A stretch of 64,000 nt of DNA from Persicitalea jodogahamensis (GTDB lineage: Bacteria > Bacteroidota > Bacteroidia > Cytophagales > Spirosomataceae). The translations under genes and the position numbers were made by a program. Each line of letters opens with the position of its first letter. Positions within the stretch are counted from its first letter, which is position 1. Of this stretch, positions 51,647 to 58,533 are shown piece by piece. The stretch is taken from the NCBI RefSeq assembly GCF_014651615.1, contig NZ_BMXF01000001.1, positions 1,893,731 through 1,957,730 on the forward strand, in the 5' to 3' direction. The notes under the pieces are model-generated. The model had not been told where the DNA came from. It made no database searches and worked only from the letters and a program-made list of their open reading frames with translations.

Positions 51647-52072
51647 TCATTTTCCGTCGCGCTTCATCTCGGACTGCCGCATGGGCATGGCATCGATGAG
51701 CGAAAAGAATTTCTCGGTGGTCACAGGCCTGGTTTCGGAAAGTTTGGTGCCGCCATCCTTTCCGACCAGCCACACGCCAAACTCCGCGAGGTCGTGATTG
51801 AAATGGCGGGCAACGTAGTTTCGGTCCTCGGAGCTGAGGGTTTTGCCGATGCATTCGATCACTACCAGATCACGATCCCTGACGCCTTTGGTTTTCTCCG
51901 CCAGGATCTGTTTTTGTTTTTGAAAATCTTTGGACCCGGCCTCCGGTACATAAATCACGATCACGCGATTTTTCCAGGTCAGACTTTGCATTTTCTCATA
52001 GAGGGGTACTTGCGCAAAAGCGGAGAAAAGAATGAAAGGAGAGAGGAGAAAGGAAATAAGGAGAGCATTCAT
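51647..52072 (-). CDS. DUF4174 domain protein
   Basis: Secreted protein of 141 residues with signal peptide FLLSPFILFSAFAQ. The rest matches DUF4174: LTWKNRVIVIYVPEAGSKDF, QKQILAEKTKGVRDRDLVVI and FGVWLVGKDGGTKLSETRPV, a thioredoxin-like fold without the CxxC pair. Family role unknown. It is divergent from the Kazal inhibitor gene. Confidence 0.83.
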   Translation of the reverse strand: MNALLISFLLSPFILFSAFAQVPLYEKMQSLTWKNRVIVIYVPEAGSKDFQKQKQILAEKTKGVRDRDLVVIECIGKTLSSEDRNYVARHFNHDLAEFGVWLVGKDGGTKLSETRPVTTEKFFSLIDAMPMRQSEMKRDGK

Positions 52073-52159
52073 GCTTTTTCGTTTTGAATAATGATGCGGT
52101 CAAAACTTTTCAACGCTTCGTTTTCCGTGAAAAGTATTTTGTTCAACTGAAAATGGACT

Positions 52160-52375
52160 ATGAAAAGGATACTTACGATGATAATTTTGATCGCTTCTGT
52201 TGGTTGCCAGAAAGTCAGGGTAGATCCTGGTTGTATTGAGAAACCATCCAATAGATGTTGTTATAGAATTTATACTCCTGTTTGCGGTTGCAATGGGAAG
52301 ACATACAGCAACGATTGCGAGGCGGAAGGGCACGGGATTACATGGTACACCAAAGGCGAATGCAAATCAGGCTAA
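52160..52375 (+). CDS. Kazal-type protease inhibitor domain lipoprotein
   Basis: Protein of 71 residues. N-terminal lipoprotein-like signal (MKRILTMIILIASVGC, Cys16), then a single Kazal-like domain: CCYRIYTPVCGCNGKTYSND followed by CEAEGHGITWYTKGEC. The six Kazal cysteines correspond to C25, C34, C42, C44-53 and C68 region, with the VCGxxGKTYxNxC core clearly present. Such domains inhibit serine proteases by a substrate-like loop near PVCG. It ends 15 bp before a strong terminator. Confidence 0.85.
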   Translation: MKRILTMIILIASVGCQKVRVDPGCIEKPSNRCCYRIYTPVCGCNGKTYSNDCEAEGHGITWYTKGECKSG

Positions 52376-52389
52376 GCAAAAGGATAGCT

Positions 52390-52417
52390 CATGATAGTAT
52401 CATTTGATACTATCATG
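52390..52417. terminator. 12-bp perfect hairpin terminator after the Kazal gene
   Basis: CATGATAGTATC (52390-52401), loop ATTT, GATACTATCATG (52406-52417), followed by TGATTTTAT. It lies between two convergent genes and could serve both. Confidence 0.75.
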
Positions 52418-52442
52418 TGATTTTATAAAGATTGGGAATCGT

Positions 52443-53090
52443 CTATAATTCGATCGTCTTTTTCTTTATCTCGTTTCGGTCGAGGTAAAAAAACTCTTTG
52501 ACAACTCTCTTCTTTCCATTCCGAATTAGAGTGATGTATACATATACTTCGCATTCTGCTTCAATAGCTTTTTTAATCGTAAACTCTTTGTAAAAGTGGG
52601 TAACGTTCTCAAACCCTCTATCTACATCCTCTCCACAGGCATAGATTTTATAACTGATGCTATCTTGTCCATTCGTTGAGTTGATGAATTTGAAATCTAT
52701 CTCGCCGTAGGGTTTTAAAATTATATCGCCGAAATCAGTTTTTGTCCCCTTAAAACGCAATTCTCTTGTATTTCCCGGAAAACGGCCAAAATAACCTTCC
52801 TTGTAAACCCCAAGAATTAAATCTGTCTCGGAAGGTGACAGGGAGAAGTTTCCATTTGGATCCGTAGTAGTAGAATCACCCGTTTTTTCGTAAGTACTAC
52901 AAGCGAATCCACAGTTGAACAATTGCTTTAAAACAACCACTTTGACTCCCTCAATCGGCATATCGTTTCTGTACGTCACAACTCTACCCTTCACGGCAAT
53001 CTTGGGCGATAAATCAAGCAAATTGCACCCCTCAACAGCGCAGACTGCTACGGCTAATATCAGCCAGAAGACTACTCGGGTGATCTTCAT
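52443..53090 (-). CDS. Lipoprotein with carboxypeptidase-regulatory-like domain
   Basis: Protein of 215 residues. Lipobox AVAVCAVEGCNLLD; then a transthyretin-like domain (IAVKGRVVTYRNDMPIEGVK with DPNGNFSLSPSETD), ending with a second beta domain (KRVVKEFFYLDRNEIKKKTI). Four Cys residues (FNCGFACS, ACGED, AECEV) are present. Likely at the cell surface; function unknown. GC content is lower than in neighbouring genes. Confidence 0.68.
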   Translation of the reverse strand: MKITRVVFWLILAVAVCAVEGCNLLDLSPKIAVKGRVVTYRNDMPIEGVKVVVLKQLFNCGFACSTYEKTGDSTTTDPNGNFSLSPSETDLILGVYKEGYFGRFPGNTRELRFKGTKTDFGDIILKPYGEIDFKFINSTNGQDSISYKIYACGEDVDRGFENVTHFYKEFTIKKAIEAECEVYVYITLIRNGKKRVVKEFFYLDRNEIKKKTIEL

Positions 53091-53167
53091 TGCTTTTGCT
53101 TTAAAGCCTTGAGAGCTAGGGTAAATTGTATTTTGATAAGGCTAATCATCAATAAATTAGTAACTAA

Positions 53168-53554
53168 CTAAGCATTTTCCAGAATAAAGTCCGCATCTAT
53201 TCCCAATTTTGCGCGTAGCTGTTTAGCGAGAGTAAGAGACACCCGACGCTTCCCTCGCATGACTTCAGACAATCGCGTTTCGGCTATTTCCAGCAATTGA
53301 GCCATTTCCCGTTGGTTCATTTTCCGCTCGTACATCTTGAAGCTGATCATTTCGGGAATCCCTTGGGGCACCTGAATCGGCATAAGAGGGATACTGTCTT
53401 CATATCTTTCAGCGATTTCGGCCAATTGCGCTAATTCTTTTGCTTCCTCGGAGGTAAGGCTGGCGAAGCTTCCACGCGAAGTGGCTTTTTGTAGGTAGTT
53501 TTCGATGGTCGCCATTAGTTGGCGGTACTCAGTTTCGTTAGCTGGTGAATTCAT
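53168..53554 (-). CDS. higA: HigA-type antitoxin (HTH)
   Basis: Protein of 128 residues, the antitoxin partner of the gene 15 bp upstream. The C-terminal half is a Cro/C1-like HTH: MNQREMAQLLEIAETRLSEV then MRGKRRVSLTLAKQLRAKLG and IDADFILEN. The N-terminal half is a helical HigA extension (LTSEEAKELAQLAEIAERYE). It would neutralise HigB and repress the operon. Confidence 0.9.
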   Translation of the reverse strand: MNSPANETEYRQLMATIENYLQKATSRGSFASLTSEEAKELAQLAEIAERYEDSIPLMPIQVPQGIPEMISFKMYERKMNQREMAQLLEIAETRLSEVMRGKRRVSLTLAKQLRAKLGIDADFILENA

Positions 53555-53569
53555 TATTGATAGGATTTG

Positions 53570-53863
53570 TCAAATCGTCGTACAGTCAATTTTATTGTAT
53601 TCAGCGTGGGTGCCTACAAACCGGATAAATACCGTGCGTTTATCAAAAAAAATCATAGCCACAATACGGTAACGATTGCCCCGAACATTGAAAACGAAAC
53701 GATCATTCCCTACGTAATCGGTTGAATTAAAAGTTTGCTTAACGGCATTCAGGTCGTTCCAGTCAGCCAGCTTTACCCGTTTATACCAATCGTTAAGGGC
53801 GGAACTCGCACTGGAATGCTGTTGACAGAACTCAACGAGTATGGTTTTACTGATTACGACCAC
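53570..53863 (-). CDS. higB: HigB-type mRNA interferase toxin
   Basis: Toxin of 97 residues of the RelE superfamily that cleaves ribosome-bound mRNA. Motifs: LNDWYKRVKLADWNDLNAVK, VGNDRFVFNVRGNRYRIVAM and FIRFVGTHAEYNKID, the complete HigB consensus. The start is GTG at 53863-53861, matching the family N-terminus (MVVISK). The promoter predicted at 53901-53871 would leave almost no 5' untranslated region. Confidence 0.92.
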   Translation of the reverse strand: MVVISKTILVEFCQQHSSASSALNDWYKRVKLADWNDLNAVKQTFNSTDYVGNDRFVFNVRGNRYRIVAMIFFDKRTVFIRFVGTHAEYNKIDCTTI

Positions 53864-53870
53864 GTCATTT

Positions 53871-53902
53871 CAAACGTAAAATATGAAAAAAGAATTTACA
53901 AA
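53871..53902 (-). promoter_or_regulatory. higBA promoter (TTTG-N20-TACGTTTG)
   Basis: On the minus strand TTTG at 53902-53899 is followed after 20 nt by TACGTTTG at 53878-53871, a near-perfect Bacteroidota promoter. The -7 box ends 7 nt before the higB GTG. Confidence 0.65.
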
Positions 53903-53981
53903 TAAGATTAATTTTTTACAGAAAATGTAATTATTGCGGTTCGATTCCCTTAGCAAGTGTCATAAATACTACGCTTTTCTC

Positions 53982-53989
53982 TAATTTTG
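53982..53989 (+). promoter_or_regulatory. -7 element for the agmatine deiminase gene
   Basis: TAATTTTG at 53982-53989 fits TAnnTTTG and lies 26 bp before the TTG start at 54016; the -33 element is weak. Confidence 0.4.
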
Positions 53990-54015
53990 CATCCAAACAA
54001 TCAACAGCAAGCTTT

Positions 54016-55083
54016 TTGAATACTTCCCTCACCCTCACGCCCAAACAACTTGGCTTCCACTTCCCGCCCGAATGGCACCCCCACCGCGCCACCTGGCTCA
54101 CGTTCCCGCACAACGAGGCGTCGTGGCAGGGCGATAAGCTGGCCCGGATGCGGCCCCAGTACCTGGCCTTTATCAAGGCGATTAGTCAGGGCGAGAAGGT
54201 AGGGATCATAGCCAACGATGAAGCACTGAAAGACTTTATTATTCAGGAACTGGACGCCATTGGGGTAGATTTGGGGCAAATCGAATTCGTGCTAAAACCA
54301 ACCAACGACGCCTGGTGCCGCGACCATGGTCCGGCCTTTCTCCTCAATCCCGAAACCGGACAGCGCCTGGTCGTGGACTGGGGGCACAATGCCTGGGGCG
54401 GCAAGTACCCGCCCTACGACGACGATGACCGCACCCCGCTGGCCGTGGCCGAGCATCTGGGGCTGCTTGCGGTGCAGCCGGGCATCATCATGGAAGGCGG
54501 CTCGGTGGAGTTTAATGGCGCGGGTAGTTTGCTTACAAGCCGGTCGTGCCTGCTGAATCCCAACCGGAATCCGGATATGAATCAAGGCCAGATCGAGGAA
54601 TACCTCCGTAACTACTACGGCGTGGAGCAAATTCTGTGGGTGGAAGACGGCATTGTCGGCGACGATACCGACGGGCATATCGACGACACCACGCGCTTCG
54701 TGAATGAAGACACGGTCGTGGCCTGTGTGGAAAGCGACCCGAATGACGATAACTACGCGGTGTTACAAACAAACCTGGAATTGCTCAAAAAAATGCGGCT
54801 CCTGAACGGCAAACCGCTCAACGTCATTGAACTACCCATGCCCAAAGCCGTGATGATCGGCGACTTCCGGACACCGGGTTCTTACGCTAATTTCCTGATC
54901 TGCAACGCGGGCGTCATCGTCCCGGTTTTCGAAAATCCGAACGACCAGGTCGCCGTGGATATTCTGGAGCAAGCCTTTCCCGACCGCAAAATCATCCCGC
55001 TTCCGGCCACCGAAATCATCTGGGGGCAGGGTAGTTTTCACTGTTTGAGCCAGCAGGAGCCTGCGGCCGTTCTTGGTTCTTAG
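54016..55083 (+). CDS. aguA: Agmatine deiminase (peptidylarginine-deiminase family)
   Basis: Enzyme of 355 residues that hydrolyses agmatine to N-carbamoylputrescine and ammonia in polyamine synthesis. Family parts: FPPEWHPHRATWLTFPHNEA, PTNDAWCRDHGPAFLL, IMEGGSVEFNGAGSLLTS, IVGDDTDGHIDDTTRF (Asp/His site) and IIWGQGSFHCLSQQEPA with the nucleophile Cys near residue 345. Start is TTG at 54016, supported by the -7 box 26 bp upstream and by the family N-terminus. The last codons and stop are part of a heptad array. Confidence 0.92.
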   Translation: MNTSLTLTPKQLGFHFPPEWHPHRATWLTFPHNEASWQGDKLARMRPQYLAFIKAISQGEKVGIIANDEALKDFIIQELDAIGVDLGQIEFVLKPTNDAWCRDHGPAFLLNPETGQRLVVDWGHNAWGGKYPPYDDDDRTPLAVAEHLGLLAVQPGIIMEGGSVEFNGAGSLLTSRSCLLNPNRNPDMNQGQIEEYLRNYYGVEQILWVEDGIVGDDTDGHIDDTTRFVNEDTVVACVESDPNDDNYAVLQTNLELLKKMRLLNGKPLNVIELPMPKAVMIGDFRTPGSYANFLICNAGVIVPVFENPNDQVAVDILEQAFPDRKIIPLPATEIIWGQGSFHCLSQQEPAAVLGS

Positions 55084-55233
55084 TTCAGTGTTCTTTTTAA
55101 ATTCAGATAGTTTGAATAGTATGTTGATAGATAGCTAGTTGTCGGTCTGAGCGGGACGGTCCGTCGCAGCCGTCGAAGACCGCTTTACACCCAAGAGGGT
55201 TGGAAACCCAACCAAGAACGAAGAACCAAGAAC
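55069..55233. repeat. Inverted heptad arrays downstream of agmatine deiminase
   Basis: Plus strand 55069-55096: GTTCTTG, GTTCTTA, GTTCAGT, GTTCTTT. Minus strand over 55233-55206: GTTCTTG, GTTCTTC, GTTCTTG, GTTGGGT. The left array encodes the end of the agmatine deiminase (VLGS) and its stop at 55081-55083. Between the arrays, 55141-55179 resembles the 46-bp interspersed repeat in part (GTCGGTCTGAGCGG). Confidence 0.78.
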
Positions 55234-55248
55234 TTTGTACAAAAGATA

Positions 55249-55932
55249 ATGCCTCCCAAACTACCCCAACTTCTCGTCTTCTTCACACTTTTAATCTCTT
55301 CCTGCACCCGGCAGACCTTGACCAGTATGGAAATCATGCGCCTGGAAGCGGTGGATCTGGAAGAGACCCTTACGCTGCGCGATGAATTGATGATGGCTTA
55401 TTCGCTGACTTCCTTCGACGCCGCCGGGAAAGCCGTGGCGGTAAGCTACGGGAGCTGGGGGATCGTGGAGGCAAAAACCGGGCAGGTTTTCCCGGAAAAA
55501 GATTTTCAATTCATTCAGATTCCGCTACCCAGAAATGGCAAAATCGTGGCGACGCTGGCGCTGGTGGAAGTGGACGACTACGCCCAGGCGCAGAAGACAC
55601 TGGCCACGATCCGCAAGTACCACGATTTCATCAAAGTTCCGGCCGCACTGGCCGAGCTGGCCGACGTGGCGTTGACGCCTCTAAAGTACCTCTCGCTGGG
55701 TCTTACGGCAGCGGGGGTAGGTTTTCAACTGGCCGACCGCCTCGACGCCGACGATATTCTTGGCCAGAACAGCGCCGAGCTCGGGTACCGGAAAGCGGTG
55801 GAAAATCCCTTGTGGAAAGTACCTCTTACCTTTAAGGATTCGCATTTGAAAAGCAGCTTTCACTATGAGTTATCGTACGAGCTGCGTTCCCAAACGGTTC
55901 AGGTAAAGCGCCGGACCCGGCCCAAATCGTGA
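55249..55932 (+). CDS. Lipoprotein of unknown function
   Basis: Protein of 227 residues with lipobox FFTLLISSCTRQTL. Mature part: LRDELMMAYSLTSFDAAGKA, YAQAQKTLATIRKYHDFIKV, then a hydrophobic glycine-rich stretch (PLKYLSLGLTAAGVGFQLAD) and a basic C-terminus (VKRRTRPKS). No family recognised. It is followed by a promoter-like sequence for the peptidyl-prolyl isomerase gene. Confidence 0.68.
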   Translation: MPPKLPQLLVFFTLLISSCTRQTLTSMEIMRLEAVDLEETLTLRDELMMAYSLTSFDAAGKAVAVSYGSWGIVEAKTGQVFPEKDFQFIQIPLPRNGKIVATLALVEVDDYAQAQKTLATIRKYHDFIKVPAALAELADVALTPLKYLSLGLTAAGVGFQLADRLDADDILGQNSAELGYRKAVENPLWKVPLTFKDSHLKSSFHYELSYELRSQTVQVKRRTRPKS

Positions 55933-55963
55933 CGGGAATCTTTCATCTGGCAGCGAAAGCCCG

Positions 55964-55971
55964 TAACTTTG
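55964..55971 (+). promoter_or_regulatory. -7 element upstream of the PpiC-type gene
   Basis: TAACTTTG at 55964-55971 matches TAnnTTTG exactly, with TTTC at 55941-55944, 19 nt upstream, as a weaker -33 element. Predicted leader about 78 nt. Confidence 0.45.
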
Positions 55972-56054
55972 GCGTTTGGACAATATTTGAACTGCCGGGC
56001 GGTTTACTATACATTTCATAAGCAGCGCCGGAATAGCTACGTTTTTACAAAAGA

Positions 56055-58358
56055 ATGATTAAAAATATCTGGTCGGTAGCAGGAGTTGTCGCCGTGATGG
56101 CCTCCTGCCAGACCACCGCCCCACCCACCCAGCAGACCAAGCCTGCCGCACCCAAACAACCCGTGTTGGTAGAAATCGGCGACGAATCGTTCAGTCCCGA
56201 TGCTTTTTTCCAGTCATTTACCAAAAACCGCTTTTCGGCGGATTCGGCCAAGTCGCTGAGCGCGGCGGAGTACTTTGAGGTTTACACCAGCACCAAACTG
56301 AAACTGCTGGGAGCCCAGGCGCAGGGCCGCGACACCACCAGTGATTTTAAGGAAGAAATCGCCTCGTATCGCGAGCAACTGGCTGCGCCTTACCTGAGGG
56401 ATGACGAACTCGTGACCGAACTTACGCAGGAAGCCTACAACCGCCTCAAGCAGGAAGTCAGGGCGGCACACATCCTGGTGGCCGTGCCGGAAGAAGCCTC
56501 ACCCGCCGATACGCTGTCGGCCTACCGGGCGGCGGTAGCCATGCGGGGGCGGCTGCTGGAAGGCTCGGACTTCAACGACATGGCAGAGAAGTTTTCCAAA
56601 GACCTCACGGCAAAAGACAACAAAGGCGACCTGGGGTACTTTACGGCCTTCCAGATGGTTTATCCTTTTGAGAATGCGGCTTACCTTACGCCGATTGGGC
56701 AGGTTTCGGAACCCGTGCGGACGAAGTTCGGCTACCACCTTATCAAAGTCCTCGACCGCCGTCCGGCGCGCGACAAACTGCGGGTGGCACACGTGATGAT
56801 TCAATTGAAGCCGGATTTTTCCAGCGAGAAAAAGAAAGCCGCCGAACAGCGTATCAGGGAAGCCTATAATCGTTTGGAAAAAGACGAAGCCTGGGAGAAA
56901 ATCGTGCAGGTGTATTCCGACGATTTTCAGTCGCGGCAGGCGGCCGGGCTGCTGCCGCTTTTTGGCGTGGGCGAAATGATGCCCGAATTCGAGAAAGCTG
57001 CCTACGGTCTGGATAAAGTAGGTGAATACTCCCAACCCGTCGAGACTCCCTACGGCTGGCACATCATCCGGCTGGTCGAAAAGCGTCCGCTGGAATCGTA
57101 TGCCGTGATGGAGGCTTCGTTGAAGCAGAAAGTACTGACCGACAGCCGGGGCGAAACGATCAGGAAAGCCTTTACCGACCGCCTGCGCCGGGAGTACGAG
57201 ATCAGCGAAAATCCCGACGCCTGGAGCGAAATGCTTGAACTGGCCGACAGCACGCTGCTGGAAGGAAAATGGAAACTACCCGAAACCTTTTCGGCGGACG
57301 TGGAGAACCCGATGCTTTTCACCATCGAGAAAGCGGCCGCCACGAGCAAAGATTTTCTGGAATACACCAGGAACCGTTTGAAACCACGCCCGAAGGGGGC
57401 CGATCCGAAAATCGTTTTGCGGACCTATTACAACGATTTCCTCAACAAACGACTCCTGGAATACGAGCGCGACAATCTGGAAACCAAATATCCCGAATTC
57501 AGGACGCTGATGAAAGACATCCGGGAAGGTGTGTTGCTGTCGCAGGTCATGGAAGAGCAGGTCTGGCAGCGTTCGCTCGACGATTCGCTGGGACAGGTCA
57601 GACTCTACGAGCAGAATATCGATCAGTACAAGTACCCCGCGCGGGCTTTGGCCACCGTGGTGGAGGCACAGGACACGGCCACCCTGAATCAGGTGATGAG
57701 CACTTTGGCGGAGCCGCCTTATCTCCTGCGGCTGAAGAGCGAGGAAATAGTATTTGAAGAAAATAAAACGGAGTTTACGGCGGCACAACTGAACACCCTG
57801 TACCTGCTGGCGGCTACCATGAAGAAGAACGCTGACTTTGTGGTGGAAGTCGCCGGGGCACGGACCCCCGAAGAAGCCGACACGGTGTCGGCGGCGCGGA
57901 TAGGCCGGGTGGTGCGCTACCTCAACGGGCAGGGCATCCCGATTACCCGGATCATGGAGAAAGACTACGGGTCCTTCCGGCCCGTGCCTGATCCCAATCG
58001 CAACCGCCGCGTAAGTTTTCAGTTTTTCAGTCGTTCAAGAAAGGACCTGGAACGCGTCATGAACCTCGACGCACCCGGCAGCGTTAAAATCAGCAGCGGG
58101 TACTTTGCTCAGGATCATGCGTATTTCAGGAATGCGGCCTGGCAAGTTGGAAAGCAGACCGTCGATCTGCCGGGCCGTAGAGTCGCGGCGATCGAAATCG
58201 AAAAAATTGAGGAGCCGCGCACCAAAACATTTGCCGAAGCGCGGGGCTCGGTCATCAATGCCTACCAGCGAATTCTGGAAAAACAGTGGCTGGATACGCT
58301 GAAGCAGAAGTACCCCGTGAAGGTCAATAAAGCGGAACTGGACAAGCTGACGCGGTAA
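56055..58358 (+). CDS. Periplasmic PpiC/parvulin peptidyl-prolyl isomerase with OmpA-like segment
   Basis: Lipoprotein of 767 residues (lipobox VVAVMASC). Two parvulin domains: ~133-235 (VRAAHILVAVPEEASPADTL; DNKGDLGYFTAFQMVYPFEN; VRTKFGYHLIKVLDRRP) and ~240-350 (LRVAHVMIQLKPDF; VGEMMPEFEKAAYGLDKVGE; TPYGWHIIRLVEKRP). Residues ~570-665 resemble an OmpA peptidoglycan-binding domain (FEENKTEFTAAQLNTLYLLA; AARIGRVVRYLNGQGI; PNRNRRVSFQFF), though the usual GHTD site reads GARTP. It should fold outer-membrane proteins in the periplasm. Next gene is a SurA-type chaperone, supporting a joint role. Confidence 0.85.
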   Translation: MIKNIWSVAGVVAVMASCQTTAPPTQQTKPAAPKQPVLVEIGDESFSPDAFFQSFTKNRFSADSAKSLSAAEYFEVYTSTKLKLLGAQAQGRDTTSDFKEEIASYREQLAAPYLRDDELVTELTQEAYNRLKQEVRAAHILVAVPEEASPADTLSAYRAAVAMRGRLLEGSDFNDMAEKFSKDLTAKDNKGDLGYFTAFQMVYPFENAAYLTPIGQVSEPVRTKFGYHLIKVLDRRPARDKLRVAHVMIQLKPDFSSEKKKAAEQRIREAYNRLEKDEAWEKIVQVYSDDFQSRQAAGLLPLFGVGEMMPEFEKAAYGLDKVGEYSQPVETPYGWHIIRLVEKRPLESYAVMEASLKQKVLTDSRGETIRKAFTDRLRREYEISENPDAWSEMLELADSTLLEGKWKLPETFSADVENPMLFTIEKAAATSKDFLEYTRNRLKPRPKGADPKIVLRTYYNDFLNKRLLEYERDNLETKYPEFRTLMKDIREGVLLSQVMEEQVWQRSLDDSLGQVRLYEQNIDQYKYPARALATVVEAQDTATLNQVMSTLAEPPYLLRLKSEEIVFEENKTEFTAAQLNTLYLLAATMKKNADFVVEVAGARTPEEADTVSAARIGRVVRYLNGQGIPITRIMEKDYGSFRPVPDPNRNRRVSFQFFSRSRKDLERVMNLDAPGSVKISSGYFAQDHAYFRNAAWQVGKQTVDLPGRRVAAIEIEKIEEPRTKTFAEARGSVINAYQRILEKQWLDTLKQKYPVKVNKAELDKLTR

Positions 58359-58385
58359 TTGACTATCAACTAACGGCTGACGGCT
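58358..58385 (+). repeat. Heptad array at the end of the PpiC-type gene
   Basis: Four units in exact 7-nt phase: ATTGACT, ATCAACT, AACGGCT, GACGGCT (58358-58385), starting on the last base of the stop codon. No inverted partner was found in this gap. Confidence 0.6.
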
Positions 58386-58403
58386 CAAAATAAATTCTTT
58401 GCT

Positions 58404-58480
58404 GGTGCGCCAGCCCGGTGGTGCGCCAGCCCGTCTTCGGCTCCGCTCAGACTGACAGCCTATACTAGTGCGCCAGCCCG
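58404..58480 (-). repeat. 46-bp interspersed repeat, copy B, with extra end copies
   Basis: 58435-58480 is the inverted counterpart of 51599-51644 (43 of 46 identical). Its end, GTGCGCCAGCCCG, is also found twice in tandem just upstream (58405-58417 and 58421-58433), suggesting local duplication of the element end. Confidence 0.7.
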
Positions 58481-58503
58481 ACCGGTACTTTGCCACTATG
58501 TGG

Positions 58504-58527
58504 CTTTGAAACTTTGAAACTCAAAAA
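58504..58527 (+). repeat. Octad array directly before the surA-type start
   Basis: CTTTGAAA, CTTTGAAA, CTCAAAAA at 58504-58527, six bases before the start codon at 58534. Confidence 0.5.
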
Positions 58528-58533
58528 TAAACC

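Noticed and set aside
53936-53965. tRNA-like T-loop (GCGGTTCGATTCCC)
   Set aside because: The flanking bases do not form a T-stem, no acceptor or anticodon arm is present, and the segment is explained as the region before the agmatine deiminase gene.
58105-58302. 65-residue ORF in the end of the PpiC-type gene
   Set aside because: Alternative frame of a clear coding region; rich in Arg/Ser as typical for shadow frames in GC-moderate DNA.
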